The notes under the pieces are model-generated. The model was not told the origin of the DNA. It saw only the letters and a program-made list of their open reading frames with translations, and searched no databases. The position numbers and the translations under genes were made by a program. From NCBI RefSeq assembly GCF_033118175.1, contig NC_083696.1, positions 38,177,001 to 38,241,000 of the forward strand: DNA of 64,000 nt, written 5' to 3'. This stretch comes from Dama dama. Lineage: Eukaryota > Chordata > Mammalia > Artiodactyla > Cervidae. Within the stretch, counting starts at the first letter, position 1. Every line of letters begins with the position of its first letter. Below, in pieces: positions 1 to 13,141 of the stretch.

Positions 1-464
1 AATATACAGGAGTGATAGAGCTATGTAGAAATGCATGTATCTTATTTCCACAGCAGATTCTCACTTGACTTAGAATAAAATTCAAGCTCTCCTGACCAAG
101 GTGCTCACAGACCTTCGTAAACTGGTACCCACTGCATCACTGAGAATGACCCACATGATCATTCTGGACATGTTCCCTTCACTAACTGCATCCTGGATAG
201 AGGACTGCCCTTCAGCTAACCAAACAGCTATAGCAAGAATCAATCTGCTTACCTAGCAGGGGCTACATTGGAACTCCCACCATTCCCAGGAACTATCCTG
301 GTCTTGAGAGATTGTTTTATTATCATAACTTGGTCAGAGAAAGTGGACTCTTTGGGTCTCCAGTTCTATAAGGCCTTGTCACCTAGCATATCATATTTGG
401 GTACCAGGAGAGTGTTAGTAGGCTATTCATTGGGTTATCTTGGTTTACTTACAAAATTGTAAAG
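1..464 (+). other. KCTD9 intronic DNA, no gene seen
   Basis: This is single-copy-looking sequence at the window edge. The 64-codon open frame within it shows no family resemblance and no splice context. It is placed inside a KCTD9 intron because the BTB and early pentapeptide exons are not found anywhere in the window. Confidence 0.6.
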
Positions 465-545
465 ATACACAATACTTACATGCTACTATACATAAAACAG
501 ATAAGCAAGGTCCTACTATAAATCACGGGAACTATATTCAGTACT
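465..545 (+). repeat. L1 3'UTR fragment
   Basis: It contains the ruminant L1 3'-end phrase CAAGGTCCTACTATAAATCA, followed by GGGAACTATATTCAGTA. It abuts the antisense Bov-B. Confidence 0.55.
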
Positions 546-3370
546 AATTTCATGGCCGCAGTCACCATCTGCAATGATTTTGGAGCCCAAAGAAATAAAG
601 TCTGTCACTGTTGCCATTTTTTCTCCATCTATTTGCCATGAAGTGATGGGAGTGAATGCCATGATCTTAGTTTTTGAATGTTGAGTTTTAAACCAGCTTT
701 TTGCTTTTATCTTTCACCTTCATCAAGAGGCTTTTTAGTCCCTCTTCGCTTCCTGCCTTTAGGGTAGTGTTATTGCCATTTCTGAGTTTATTGATATTTC
801 TCCTAGCAATCTTGATTTCCAGCTTGTGATTCATCCGGCCCAGCATTTTGCATGATGTACTCTGCATATAAGTTAAATAAGCAGAATGACAATACACAGC
901 CTTGAGATACTTCTCGCCGAATTTTGAACCAGTCTGTTGTACCATGTTGGTTCTAACTGTTGCTTCTTGACCTGTACACAGGTTTGTCAGCAGGCAGGTA
1001 AGGGATTTAGTATCCCCATCTCTTGAAGAATTCCAAAGTTTGTTGCGATCCACACAGTCAAAGGCTTTAGCATAGTAAAATGAAGTAGAAGTATATGTTT
1101 TTCTGAAATTCCTTTTATCTATGATCCAGCGGATGATGGCAATTTGATCTGTTTCCTCTGCCTTTCCTAAATCCAGCTTAAACATCTGGAAGTTCTTGGT
1201 TCATGCACTGTTGAAGCCTAGCTTGAAGGATTTTGAGCATTATCTTGCTAGCATGTGAAATGAGCTCAGTAGTGTGGTAGTTTGAACGTTCTTTGGCATT
1301 GCCTTTCTTTTGGATAGGAATGAAACCTTTTTCAGTCCTGTGGCCACTGCTGAGTTTTCCAAATTTACTGGCATATTGTGTGCAGCATTTTAACAGCATC
1401 ATGTTTTAGGATTTGAAATACCTCAGCTGGAGGTATTTCAGCTATTAAAGCTATCATCTCCAATAGCTTTGTAGTAATGCTTCCTATGGCCTAATTGACT
1501 TCACTGTCCAGGATGTCTGGCTTTAGGTGAGTGACCACACCATTGTGTCTGGGTCATTAAGACCTTTTTTGTACAGTTCTTCTGTGTAGTCTTGCCACCT
1601 TCTCTTAATCTCTTCTGCTTCTGTGAGATTCTTATGTTTCTGTCCTTTACTGTGCCCATCTTTGCATAAAATGTTCCCTTGGTATCTCTTAATTTTCTTG
1701 AAGAGATCTCTAGTCTTTCCCATTCTATTGTTTGCCTCTATTTTTTTTGCATTGTCCATCTAAGAAGGCTTTCTTCTCTGTATCGTTCCAATTTTAGTGT
1801 ATGTGCTGCCGAAGTGAGCACTAAGAAGGCTTTCTTATCTCTCCTTGCTGTTCTTTGGAACTCTGCATTCAGATGGGTATATCTTTACTTTTCTCCTTTG
1901 ACTCACTTCGCTTCTTTTCTTAGCTATTTGTAAGGCCTACTCAAGGAGCCATTTTTCCTTGTTGCATTTCATTTTCTTGGGAATGGTTTTAATCACCACC
2001 TCCTGTACAATGGTACAAACCTCCATCTATAGTGCTTCAGGCAGTCTATCAGATCTAATCCCTTGAATCTATTTGTCACTTCTACTGTATAATCATAAGG
2101 GATTTAATTTAGGTCATACCTTAGTGACCTAGTGGTTTTCCCTACTTTTTTCAATTTAAGTCTGATTTTTGCAGTAAGGAGCTGATGATCTGAGCTATAG
2201 TCAGCTCCAGGTCTTCTTTTTGCTGGCTGTGTAGAGAGAACTTCTCCATCTTTGCCTGCAAAGAATATATTCAATCTGATTTTGGTATTGACCATCTGGT
2301 CATATCTATGTGTAGAGTCATCTCTTACACTTTTGGAAGAGGGTGTTTGCTGTGACCAGTGCATTCTCTTGGCAAAACTCTGTTAGCCTTTGCCCTGCTT
2401 CATTTTGTACTTCAAGGCCAAACTTGTCTGTTACTCCAGGTATCTCTTGACGTCCTACTTTTGCATTCCGGTCCCCTGTGATGAAAAGGACATCTTTTTT
2501 TGGTGTTAGTTCTAGAAGGTCTTGTAGGTCTTCATAGAACCATTCATCTTCAGCTTTTTTGGCATTAGTGGTTGGGGCATAGACTTGGATTACTGTGATG
2601 TTGAACAGTTTGCCTTGGAAACGAACCAATATCATTCTGTCATTTTTGAGATTGTACCTGATTCATGGGGTCGCAGAGAGTTGGACATGACTGAGTGACT
2701 GAACTGAACTGAACTGCATTTTGGACTCTCTTGTTGCCTATGAGGGCTGCTTCATTCCTTCTAAGGGATTCTTGCCCACCGTAGTAGATATAATGGTCAT
2801 CTGAGTTAAATTCACCCATTCTGGTCCATTTTAGTGCAGTGATTGCTAAAATCTCGATGTTCTTTCTTGCCATCTCCTGTTGACCACTTCCAGTTTACCT
2901 TGATTCATGGACCTAATGCTGGATTTCCCAATATTTCCAATGAAATATTGTTCTTTACAGCATCGCACTTTACTTTCACCACCAGACACATCTACAGCTG
3001 GGCATCCTTTCTGCTTTGGCTCAGCCTCTTCATTCCTTCTGGAGTTTTTCTGTACTCCTCTCCAGTAGCATATTGAACACCTACCTACCTGGGGGTGGGG
3101 TGGGGGGTGCAGCAGAATGATTCCTCCTTCAGTGCTGTATCTTCTTGTCTTTCCATACTGAACATGGGGTTCTTCAGGCAAGAATGCTGAAGCCATTCCC
3201 TTCTCCAGTTGCCCACCTTTTGTCAGAACTCTGCACCATGACGTGCCCATCTTGAGTGTCCCTACATGACATGGCTCATAGTTTCATTGAATTACACAAG
3301 GCTGTGATCCATGTGATCATTTTGGTTGGTTTTCTGTGATTATGATTTTCATTTTCTCTGCCCTCTGGTG
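546..3370 (-). mobile_element. Bov-B (RTE) LINE, antisense, decayed
   Basis: The minus strand encodes broken Bov-B ORF2 pieces: an endonuclease region around 2100-2870 (FITGDRNAKVG resembles the EN motif FITGDxNAKVG), then the reverse transcriptase down to about 690 (AKAFDCVDRNKLW). The catalytic YADD box seen in other copies here reads NGNN, and there are several frameshifts. The copy lacks the 3' tail that other copies in this window carry. It lies in a KCTD9 intron. Confidence 0.9.
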
Positions 3371-4410
3371 GATGAGGACAAGAGGCTTGTGTAAGCTCCC
3401 TGATAGGAGTCACTGTCTTTAGGGAAAACTGGGTCTTTCTCTGGTGAGCAGGGCCAGTGCTAAGTAAAATTTTAATCCAGTTTTCTGCTGATGGGTGGGA
3501 CTGTGCTTCCTCCCTGTAGTTTGGCCTGAGGTGGCCCAGACCTAAAGTCTGTAGTCTCTGTCATAGGCTATAGACTCTATGGTAGGTATAAAGACAACCT
3601 CCTCCAAAAGGACTTACACCAGCACGCTGTGCCTCCCAGGACTACAGCTGGCAGTGCCCTTGACCCTGCAGCAGGCCACTGTAAACCCAGGCATCTGCTA
3701 CAGACTCCCAAACACTCACAGGAAAGTCTGGCTCAGTCACTTTTGGAGTCAGTGCTCCTTTCTCCTGGGTCCTGGTGCGCAGAAAGCTTTTTCTGTGTCC
3801 TCCAAGAGTCTCTGTTTCCCCAGTCCTGTGGAAGTTCTGTAATCAAATCCTGCTGACCATCAAAGTCAGTTTCCCTTCCCCTTTGCTGGATCTCCATGTT
3901 GGGAAGTCTCTTGCAGGGCCTAGAACTTTCTCAAGAGTGCAAGAGCTTCATTGTTTTTATTTTTCTCCAGTCTGTGGAGTGTCCACCCAGCGGCTCTGTG
4001 GTGGGGCTAATAGCAACCTCCTCCAAGAGGACTTAGGCCACACGCCGTGCCTCCCAGGACTGCTGCTGCCAGGGCCCCTGTCCCCGTGGCAGGCACTGCT
4101 CACCATGCCTCTGCGGAGACACACGCTCACAGGGAGGTCGGCTCAGCCTCTTGTGGAGGGTCACTGCTCCTTTCCCTGGGTCCTGGTGTGCGCAGGGACT
4201 TGTTTCCTCCAAGTCTCTGGGAGTGTGAGGTTTGATTTTAAAACTGATTGTGCCCCTCCTACCGTCTTCTTGCCACTTCTCCTTTGTTCTTGGACACGGA
4301 GTATCTTTTTTTGGCGGGTTCTAACATCCTCCTGTTGATGGTTGTTCAGTAGCTGATTGTGATTTTGGTGTTCTCACAAAAGACGAGCTCACTTCCTTCT
4401 AATCCACCAA
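3371..4410 (-). mobile_element. L1 5'UTR segment, antisense (second L1 copy)
   Basis: This is homologous to the 5' region of the larger antisense L1 at about 9400-10380: it shares the CTGCCCTCTGGTG block, the ATTGTGATTTTGGTG block and the terminal GAGCTCA...CCTTCTAATCC region. It therefore looks like a separate L1 5' end, in the same orientation, butted against the ORF2 end of the larger copy. The open frames here are not L1 proteins. Confidence 0.65.
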
Positions 4411-5382
4411 CTTTGGTGTCTCTGTTGCTTTGGCTATTTGGAATCTTTTGCACTTCCATGCATATTTAAAATTTGTTCTAGTTCTGTAAAAAAATGCCAT
4501 TGGTAATTTGATAAGGATTTCATGGAATCTGTAGATTGCTTTAGGTAATATGGTCATCTTGACAGTATTCTTCCAGTCCAAGAACATGGTATGTCTTTTC
4601 ATTTGTTTGTATCATCTTCAATTTCTTTTACGAGCTTCTTACAGTTTACTGAGTATTAGTCTTTTGCCCCCTTAGATATGTTTACTCCTAGGCATTTTAT
4701 TCTTTGTGCTGCAGTGGTAAATGAGATTGTTTCCTTTCTTTTTCTGATCTTTCATTGTTAATATATAGAAATACAACAGGTTCTTGTGTATTAATTTTCT
4801 ATCCTACAACTTATCTGAATTTATTGATGAGCTCTAGTAGTTTTCTGATAGCATCTTTAGTAGGATTTTCTATGTAAAGTATCATGTTATATGCAGACAG
4901 TAATAGTATTACTTTTTCAATATAGCTTAGCTTTTTTTCCTTTTCTTCTCTGATTGCTGTGGCTAAGACTTCAAAACTGTGTTGAATAAAAGTGGTGAGA
5001 GTGAATATCCTTGTCTTGTTCCTAATCTTAAAGGAAATGTTTCAGCTTTTCATGATTGAATATGATGTTAGCTGTGGGTTTGCCATATATTTATTATGTT
5101 GAGGTCAGTTCCCTCTGTGCCCACTTTCTGGAGAGTTTTTATCATAAATGCATGTTGAATTTTATTAAAAGCTTTTCCTGCATCGATTGAGATGATCATA
5201 AGGTTTTCACTCTTCAATTTGTTAATGTGGTCAATCACACTGATAGGTCTGTGGATATTGAAAAATCCTTGAATCCCTGTGATAAATCCCACTTGATCAT
5301 AATATGTGATCCTTTTAATGCATTGTTGGATTCGGTTTGCCAATATTTTGCTGAGGATTTTTGCATCTGTGTTCATCAGTGA

Positions 5383-6222
5383 TTTGTTGTTATTCAGTTG
5401 CTCAGTTGTGTCTAACTCTTTGCAACTCCATGGAATGCAGCAAGCCAGGCTTCCCTGTCCTTCACTGTCTCCCAGAGTTCACTCAGACTCATGTCTATTG
5501 AGTTGGTGATGCCATCCAACCATCTCATCCTCCGTCGTCCCCTTCTGCCATCATTCTTTCCCAGCATCAGGGTCTTTTCCAGTGAGTCGGCTCTTCGCAT
5601 CAGGTGGCCAAAGCATTGGAGCATCATCATCAGTCCTTCCAGTGAATATTCCAGGTTGATGGTTCAATTCTCACATCTGTACATGACCATTGGAAACACC
5701 ATAGTTTTGACTAGAGGGACCTTTGTGGGCGAAGTGATGTCTCAGCTTTTTAATACACTTTCTAGGTTTGTCATAGCTTTTCTTCCAGGGAGAAAGAATC
5801 TTTTAATTTCACAGCTGCTATCACCATCTATAGTGATTTTAGAGCCCAGCAAAACAAAGTCTGTCACCATTTTCCATTTTTTCCCATGTATTTGGCCATG
5901 AAGGATGTGATGTGACTGAATGCCATGGTCTTAGTTTTTTTAATGTTGAGCTTTAAGCCACCTTTTTCACTCACCTCTTTCACCTTCATCAAGAGGCTCT
6001 TTAGTTCCTCTTCACTTTCTGCCATTACAGTGGTTGTCATCTGCATATCTGAGGTTGTTGATAATTCTCCCAGGAATCTTGATTCCAACTTGAGCTTCAT
6101 CCAGCCCAATATTTTGCCTAAAGTACTCTGCATATAAGTTAAATAAGCAGGGTGACAGTATACAACCTTGATGTATTCCTTTCCCAATTTTGAATCAGTC
6201 TGTTGTTCCGTGTCTGGTTCAA
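5383..6222 (-). mobile_element. Bov-B 3' fragment nested in L1 ORF2
   Basis: The left edge carries the Bov-B tail (TTCAGTTGCTCAG...) and the minus strand encodes the C-terminal part of the reverse transcriptase (MGKEYIKVVYCHPAYLTY, LKLNIKKTKTMAF). The flanks carry a short direct repeat, TCATCAGT, at 5373-5380 and 6225-6232, consistent with a target-site duplication. L1 ORF2 resumes directly on both sides. Confidence 0.85.
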
Positions 6223-6269
6223 TATCATCAGTAAAATTGGCCTATAATTTCCTTTTTGTGTGGTATCTT

Positions 6270-6565
6270 CTTTTTCGTGTTTTAGTTGTTATAATTTGCG
6301 TTGGTCTCTGCCACACAGCAACACGAAACAGCCGTAACAACACATGTAGCCCCTCCTTCCTGAGCCTCCCTCCCCTCCCCCATCCCATCCCTCCAGATTA
6401 TCATACAGCGCCAAACTGTCTCCCTGTAACATATAGCAGCTTTTCACCAGCTATCCATCTTACACGTCATAGTGTATATATGTTGATGTTTCTTTCTCCA
6501 TAAGTAAGTCAGAAAGAGAAAAACAAATATATTAACACATGCATCTGGAATTTAGAAAGATGGTA
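6270..6565. mobile_element. Short L1-derived insertion nested in L1 ORF2
   Basis: About 296 bp are inserted between two copies of the 14-bp direct repeat TTGTGTGGTATCTT (6256-6269 and 6566-6579). The right part resembles the start of a ruminant L1 3'UTR (AAGTCAGAAAGAGAAAAAC, GGAATTTAGAAAGATGG). The left part is C-rich and looks like antisense 3'UTR, as in twin-primed insertions. The exact family is uncertain. Confidence 0.6.
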
Positions 6566-9500
6566 TTGTGTGGTATCTTTGATTCTGGTAGCAGAGTGAA
6601 ACTGGCCTCACAGAGCTAGTTTGGAAGTGCTCCTTCCTCTGCAGCTTTTTGGGAAGGTTTCAGAAGGATAACTATTAACTCTTCTCTAAATGTTTAATAG
6701 ATGTTTAATACTCCTGGACTTCTGTTTGTTGGGAGTTTTTTAAGTCACGGATTCAATTTCAGTATTTGTAATTGGTCTGTTCATATTTTCTATTCTTGGT
6801 TCAGTTTTGCAAGATTGTACCTTTGTAAGAACTTGTTCGTTTGTTCTAGGTTGCCAATTTTATCGGCATGTAGTTGCTTGTGGTAGTCTCTTATGGTCCT
6901 TTGTATTTCCATGGTGTTTGTTGTAATTTCTTTTTCATTTTTATTCCTTTGGGCCTTCTTTTTTTTTCCCTTGGTGAGTCTGGCTAAAGGTTCATCAGGT
7001 TTTTTTGTTTGTTTGTTTTTTGTTTTTATCTTTTCCAAGAACCAGCTTTTGGTTTCATTGATCTTTTCGGTTATTAGTCTGTAGTTCTAGTTCATTGATT
7101 TCTGCTCTGATCTTTATGATTTCTTTCTACTAACTTTGGGTTTTGTTTGTTCTTTCTCTAGTTGTTTTAGGTGTAACACTGGGTTGTTTGTTTGAGATTT
7201 TTCTTTTGTTCTGAGGTAAGTTTTTATCACTATAAACTTCTCTCTTAGAACTGCTTCTGCTGCATCCCATAGGGTTTGGATTGTCATTTTTTCATTTTCG
7301 TTTGGCGCTGATGTTTTTTTATTTATTCAGGGATCCATTGGTAGCATATCGTTCATCTTCCACATGTCTGTGGTTTTTGTAATTTTTTCCCCCTTGGATT
7401 TGGTTTCTAATCTCATAGCATTATGGTTGGAAAAGATGCTTGATACAATTTTCAGTTTTTTTAAACTTAACCAAGATTTGCCTTGTGGCCCAGCATGTGA
7501 TAAATTCTGGAGAATGTTCCATGTGCACTTGAAAAGAATGTGTATTCTGCTACTTTGGATGGAATGCTGTATAAATATCAATTTAAGTCCATCTGGTCTA
7601 ATGTTCCTCTTCAGGCCTGTTTTTCCTTATTGATTTTGTTTGGATGTTCTGTCCACTGATATAAGTGGGGTGTTAAAGTCCCCCACTGTTACTGTGTTAG
7701 TCCCTATTTCTTCTTTTATGTATGTTAACATTTGCTTTATATTGGGGTGCTCTTATTTTGGGTGCACATATATTTGTAATCATTATATCTTCTTGGTTTA
7801 TTCCCTTGGTCATTATGTGGGGTGCATCTTTGTCTCTTGTAACAGTCTTCATTTTAGTCTTTTCTGTCTGATTTGAGTATTGCTACTCCACCTTTCTTTT
7901 GATTTCCATTTGCATGGAATACCTTTTTCTGCCCCCTCACTTTCAGTCTGTATGTGTCTAGTTCTGAAGTGGGTCTCCTGTAGACAGCATATCTCTGGGT
8001 CTTAATTTTTGTATCCATTCAGCCATTCTTTGTCTTTTAGTTGGAGCATTTAATCCATTTACATTGAAGATAATTATCAATATGTATGTTCTTATTGCCA
8101 TTTTGTTAATTGTTTTGGATTTGTTTTTGTAGGTCTTTTTTCTTCCTTTCCTCCTTTGTTGTCTTGTGATTTGATGATGATCTTTAATGTTATATTTGGG
8201 TTACTTTTTCTTTTTTGTGTATATATTACTGATTTTTTTGTTTATGGTTACCATGAGGTTTTGATATAGAAGTCTATATGATACATTATTAAGTTGCTGA
8301 TCTCTTAATTTCAAGTGTATTTTTAAAATTCTGCATTCATACTCCTTTCATCTCATGATTACTGGTTTTGATATCATATTTGTGTGTGGATGATTTCCTA
8401 CCTTTACTGTATGTGAGCTTTCCTGTTTCCTAATATTCTTGTTCCTAGTTGTGGCCTTTTCTTTTCTTTGCAGAGTTCCTTTAGCATTTGTAGTAAAGCT
8501 GATGCTGAATTCTCTTAAGTGCTGAATTTTGCTTGTCTGTGAAGGCTTTGATTCCCCCATTGAATCTGAATGAGAGTCTTGCTGGGTAAAGTATTCTTGG
8601 TTGTAGGTTTTTCCCTTTCATCATTTTAAATATATCATGCCACTGCCTTCTGGCCTGCAGAGATTCTCGTAAGAAAATGGCTGCTAGTCTTATGGGGATT
8701 TTCTTGTATATTATTTGTTGCTTTTCCCTTGTTGTTTTTCATATTTTCTCTTTAAATTTTGTCTTTAAATTAAGTTTGATTATTGTGTGTCTGAGCATGT
8801 TTCTTCTTGGGTTAACCCTGAACGGGATGCCCCGTGCGTCCTGGATTTGGGTGACTGTTTCCTTTCCCATGCTATTATCTCTTCAGATATTTTCTCAGGC
8901 CCTTTCTCTCCCTCATCTCCTTTTGGGACCTCTATCATGCAAATCTTGATGCATTTGACATTTTTCCCTGAGGTCTCTTAAACTGTCCTCATTTCTTTTC
9001 ATTATTTTTCCTTATTCTTTTCCATAGCAGTAATTTCCACCAGTCTGTCTTCCAACTCACTAGAAGACAGTTCTTCTCTCTCCTGTTCCTCTGCCTCATT
9101 TATTCTGCTGTTGATTCCTTCTGCATGCTTTTCATCTCATTATATTCTTTAACTCTGTTTATTCTTTATATTTTCTAACTCTTTGTTGAGAATTTCTTGC
9201 AACTTCTCTCTCTGCATCCATTCTTTTCCAAAGTTCTTGGATCATCTTTACAATCATTACTCTGAACTCTTTCTCAGGTAGATTGCATATCTCCACTTCA
9301 CTTAGTTGTTCTGAGGTTTTATCTTGTTCTTTTGTCTGGAATATATTCCTTTGCTATCTCACTTTGTTTAAATTTCTATTTATATTTCTTATGCATGTAG
9401 TAGCTTAGTAATATTTCTCAACCTTGGGGAAGTGGCCCTCAGTGGGGGCTGCCCTGTGTGTCTAGCAGTACACTCCCTTCTCATCATTAAGGGCCAGGGA

Positions 9501-10380
9501 CCAGCCTGATCCCAGGGTAGTTTCTGACTCATATTGATGGACTTAGTTTTGCAGGATCGTAGTTTTCTTGCTTTAGGTGTCTGCCCCCTGGTGTGTGAGG
9601 CTGGTTAGAGGCTTGTTCAGTCTTTCTGGCAGGAGGGGCTCAGGCCTGCCCACTGGTCTGTGGATCTGGGTCCTGGCCCTCTAGTGGGCAAGGCCATGTC
9701 CAGGGGCATGTCCAAAGGTTTCTGGGGGCTCAGTAAGCCCATCTGCTGATAGTTGGGGCTGTATTTCTGGCTGTTGGTTGGTTGGCCTGAGGCGTCCCAG
9801 CACTGGAGCCTCCATGCTGTTGTGTGGGGCCAGGTCTTGGTGTCAAGGACTCCAGCCGGAGTTCACATAGATTGCCACTATGTCCGCCACCAGCTTAAGA
9901 ACCCAGTGAGAACTACAACTGCCTCCCACTTGCCACCTCCCTAGGAGACCCTCCAAGACTAGCAGGTAGGTCTGGCCCAGGCTTCTGTGGAATCAGTGCT
10001 TTTGACCTGGGTTCCAGTGTGTGTAAGATCTTATCTGAGCTCTCCAAGAGTTGAGTCTCTTTCCCATGGTCCCCTTTGTTTCCCTCAAGCTACAACCAAG
10101 TCCTTCTGGCTTTCAGAGCTCTTACTCCTGGAGGAGAACTTTTGTGATGTAATTATTCTCCAGTCTATGGGTTGCCCAGCTGGGTGATATGAGGTTTGAC
10201 TGTATTATAAGTGCACCCCTCCTACCATCTCGGGGTTCCTTCTTTATGTGTTTGGATGTAGAGTATCTTCTTTGGGTAGATTCCAGTCATTTTTATGGAT
10301 AGTTGTTTATTGTGATTTTGGTGAGCTCATAAGAAGATATGAGCTCAAGGTCCTTTTACTCTGCCATCTTTGTCTTGCAG

Positions 10381-11249
10381 TGGCCTATGTAATTTTAACG
10401 GATACATACTAAAAGTGCTGCAGAACTGCAAGTTTATTGATTAACATGGCTCATGTTGAGGAGTCACCGCCCAGAGTGTGGGGGCTGTGAAAGTAAAAAC
10501 TAGTGGCTGGTTGTCTTTGGCACTTGAAGATGGCTGCTGCTGAACAGTCACATGTACTGCAGTGTCCACAGAGTATGAGGTCAGCTAAGCACAAGATGCA
10601 CCTGATGTTCCCACCCCTCTTGTTGAACTTCTCCCTGATTGATCCCTGTGGGCTGTGAAACCTTTCTGCAGGAACCCTCCAATTCTGCTGTCAACCAGGG
10701 TGACCTGAGCTGCTGTCGGGTTTCATGTATGAGCTGCACCCTCTCTTCTGTCAGTGCCTGTGGAATGCGTCTTCCGCCTGCTCCGCCTTTCATTATTGAC
10801 TTTAGCCTGCTGTGCAGAAGCTGGTATAATAATTCAGCTCTTATGAATGCATTGCACATTCCTAGTGCAAGACTTAACAGATGATAAGACCTGGAAGGGA
10901 CACTGATGATAAGTATGACCCTGTCTTACAGACTCAGAAACTGAAATGTGCCCTTACCCAAGCCGCGAAGGCTGGTTCGTCAGCAGCATTAGAGCTAGAC
11001 TCTAAAGCAGGTGTTTTCTTTTCCTTATGTCTTTCTTGATGACTTTTTCCTTTGGAAAATGTGAAATATAGACAAAAATGAGCTGGTGTAGTGAATCCCT
11101 TTGTATCTCCGTTACTCAGCATCAACAGTATCAGTGTTTAAACAGTTGTGTATTGTCTGTACCTCTCCTCAGAGTATTTTTGAAGCAACTTATTTCACCT
11201 GTAAATATTTTATTCTCTTAAAGACAAGGACCATTTTTCAAACAGTCTT
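10381..11249 (+). other. KCTD9 intronic DNA with a MIR-like fragment
   Basis: There is no exon. About 10905-11000 resembles an old MIR SINE (CTTACAGACTCAGAAACTGA followed by a degenerate TGCCCTTACCCAAG block). The remainder is not recognised. Confidence 0.5.
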
Positions 11250-11577
11250 TGGCTTTTTAATAGTTTTATTTATTTATTTGGCTGTTTTGGGTCTTTGTTG
11301 ATGTGTAGGCCTTTCTCTAGTTGCAGCAAGTGGTGACTGCTTTCGTTGCAGTGCATGGGTTTCTTATTTCGGTGGCTCCTCTTATTACAGAGCATGAGCT
11401 CCAGAGCATTTGGACTTGAGTAGTTAACGGCACTTGGGTTTCAGAGCACAGGCTCAGTAGTTGTGCACCAAGCTTTGATGCCTGGTGGCATGTGGGACCT
11501 TCTTGGACCAGGGATCAAACCCATGTCTCCTGCATTAGCTGGCAGACTCTACCACTGAGCCACTAAGGAAGCCCTAA
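11250..11577 (-). repeat. CHR-type tRNA-Glu SINE (long form), antisense
   Basis: The minus strand begins GGGCTTCCTTAGTGGCTCAG and runs through the long CHR body (complement of GGGTCTTTGTTGATGTGTAG) to an AT-rich tail at 11257-11275. Confidence 0.75.
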
Positions 11578-13035
11578 GCATAGTCTTAATATCATTATCC
11601 TTTTCAAAAACATTAATAACTGCTTTCATCAAAACCACTGCCCCTTGATACAGTAAATAGCCCAAATCTCCTAACTATAATGCTGACTTCCTTAGTAGCT
11701 GCAGGTGAGTGGCTGAGGTGTCAGTGTTGGTGACCTGCTTTTACCATTTGATGAATAGAGGGTGAAATACTTTTTGTGGTTTTTGAAGAGAAAAAAATCT
11801 CACTGAGTTTCTCATATACTTCTCTGTGAGATTCCATAGTACAGCCTTGAGTAGAGAACAGTACTTACATTATAACCTTGGGAACTTTTGATAATACTTA
11901 TATTCTACCTGGGAGCATTACATTGAGAACCAGAGAGATTTATTTTCAGATATCACTTTCCTGTCCTGTTACAATATATTTTCAAGTACATAAAATCTAA
12001 TCATCTTTGAGTTATCTTCTAGGTCCTCATTATCCTACCTGTCAGTCTGAGCTTCTGAACTACCTCGTCTTAAAGCACAGGCATGAATGGAAATGCAAAC
12101 CTGTTTGTCAGTTATCTGTGATTTGAAATGGTCTGTAGTTTATCTTCTGTTCACTAGAATTGGCTGTGGCTGAATAAAACTGCATTTATGAGACAAGGAT
12201 TTTTCTTGGTATGGGTATCACATAACTTAATCAGGCTTAGGCGTTTAGATTTCCTCATTGATCTAATTATAATAACAATTGCAATTATCATTTCTGTAAT
12301 GTCTGAGGGTTTTTAGAATACTTTTTACCTTCTACTTTGGCCCCAATTAGCAAAGGTCTAACGTTATCACTGACTTTATAGATAGCTTCCTACCATATCC
12401 AGTAATTGTTAGACATCACATCTGATGGCATTGAATTTAAAGTTCCAAAATATACTTTCTGACTTTTTCCTCTTTATATCTTGAACTTCCATTTGGGTAC
12501 TCAGGGTTGACAATGTTTTGGAGCGAAGGTTGGTACAGAAAGACCCTACGAGCAACTTGGTGGTGTTTGTAGCTAGATGGCACCTTTCATTGCTGGCCTT
12601 AGCAGTCCGACCTTTGAAATGAAGGTAGTGACAACATTACTGAGCATCAGAAATTTCATTCTTGTAGTAATAAGAGAAGATCTAGATCCCTAACAGCTTA
12701 ATGCTTTCTTCAGACATTAACTGTTACACTGTCATGAGCTGGGCTGTTTATATGCCCAGGGCTGTTTATAAAAATAGAAATAGGTATATCATAGTCCTCC
12801 CTCCCCAGCTTCTTTATCTAAACTCTTTTCATGTAAAGCAGGAATGCTATTGTTTGTTTGGCTTTTTTTCTTTTAAAACAACTATTGGAAAAACTTCTCA
12901 CAATTATTGTAAACAAAACAGTTGATTGTGAGTATATCAGATTTTTTTTTTCTTTTACTGTTTGAGCCAATTTTTTCTAGTCCAAACAAAATTCTGAACC
13001 ATAATAAACACAGACTTTACTCTTTCCTTGGCCAG
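11578..13035 (+). other. KCTD9 intron, unique DNA
   Basis: No repeat or exon is recognised. I searched the + frames for the preceding KCTD9 pentapeptide exon (LDLRYINFKMANL in human) and did not find it, so this intron extends past the left edge of the window. Confidence 0.6.
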
Positions 13036-13141
13036 TGTGCAAATCTCCAGGGCGTCAAGATGCTGTGTTCTAATGCAGAGGGAGCATCCTTGAAGCTGTG
13101 TAATTTTGAAGATCCCTCTGGTCTCAAAGCCAATTTAGAAG
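13036..13141 (+). CDS. KCTD9: KCTD9 coding exon, third from last
   Basis: This 106-bp exon encodes 35 residues from CANLQGVKM to KANLE plus the first base of a glycine codon. It is preceded by a pyrimidine-rich tract ending in CAG and followed by GTAAGAG. It contains pentapeptide repeats. Confidence 0.93.

Larger units (their letters stand above)
4411..10380 (-). mobile_element. Near full-length ruminant L1, antisense, with nested insertions
   Basis: Reading the minus strand, the 5' end is near 10380 (complement of CTCTGCCATCTTTG), followed by a GC-richer 5'UTR (to about 9400), ORF1 remnants (about 9300-8300) and ORF2 (about 7900-4411). ORF2 pieces include an endonuclease SNHNAM block at 7327-7581 (usual form SDHNAM) and a reverse-transcriptase block at 5068-5376 (NTDAKILSKILANRIQ, ISIDAGKAF). 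The ADD catalytic box near 4890 has decayed. A Bov-B fragment (5383-6222) and an L1 3' fragment (6270-6565) are inserted in ORF2. The 3'UTR is missing. Confidence 0.85.
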
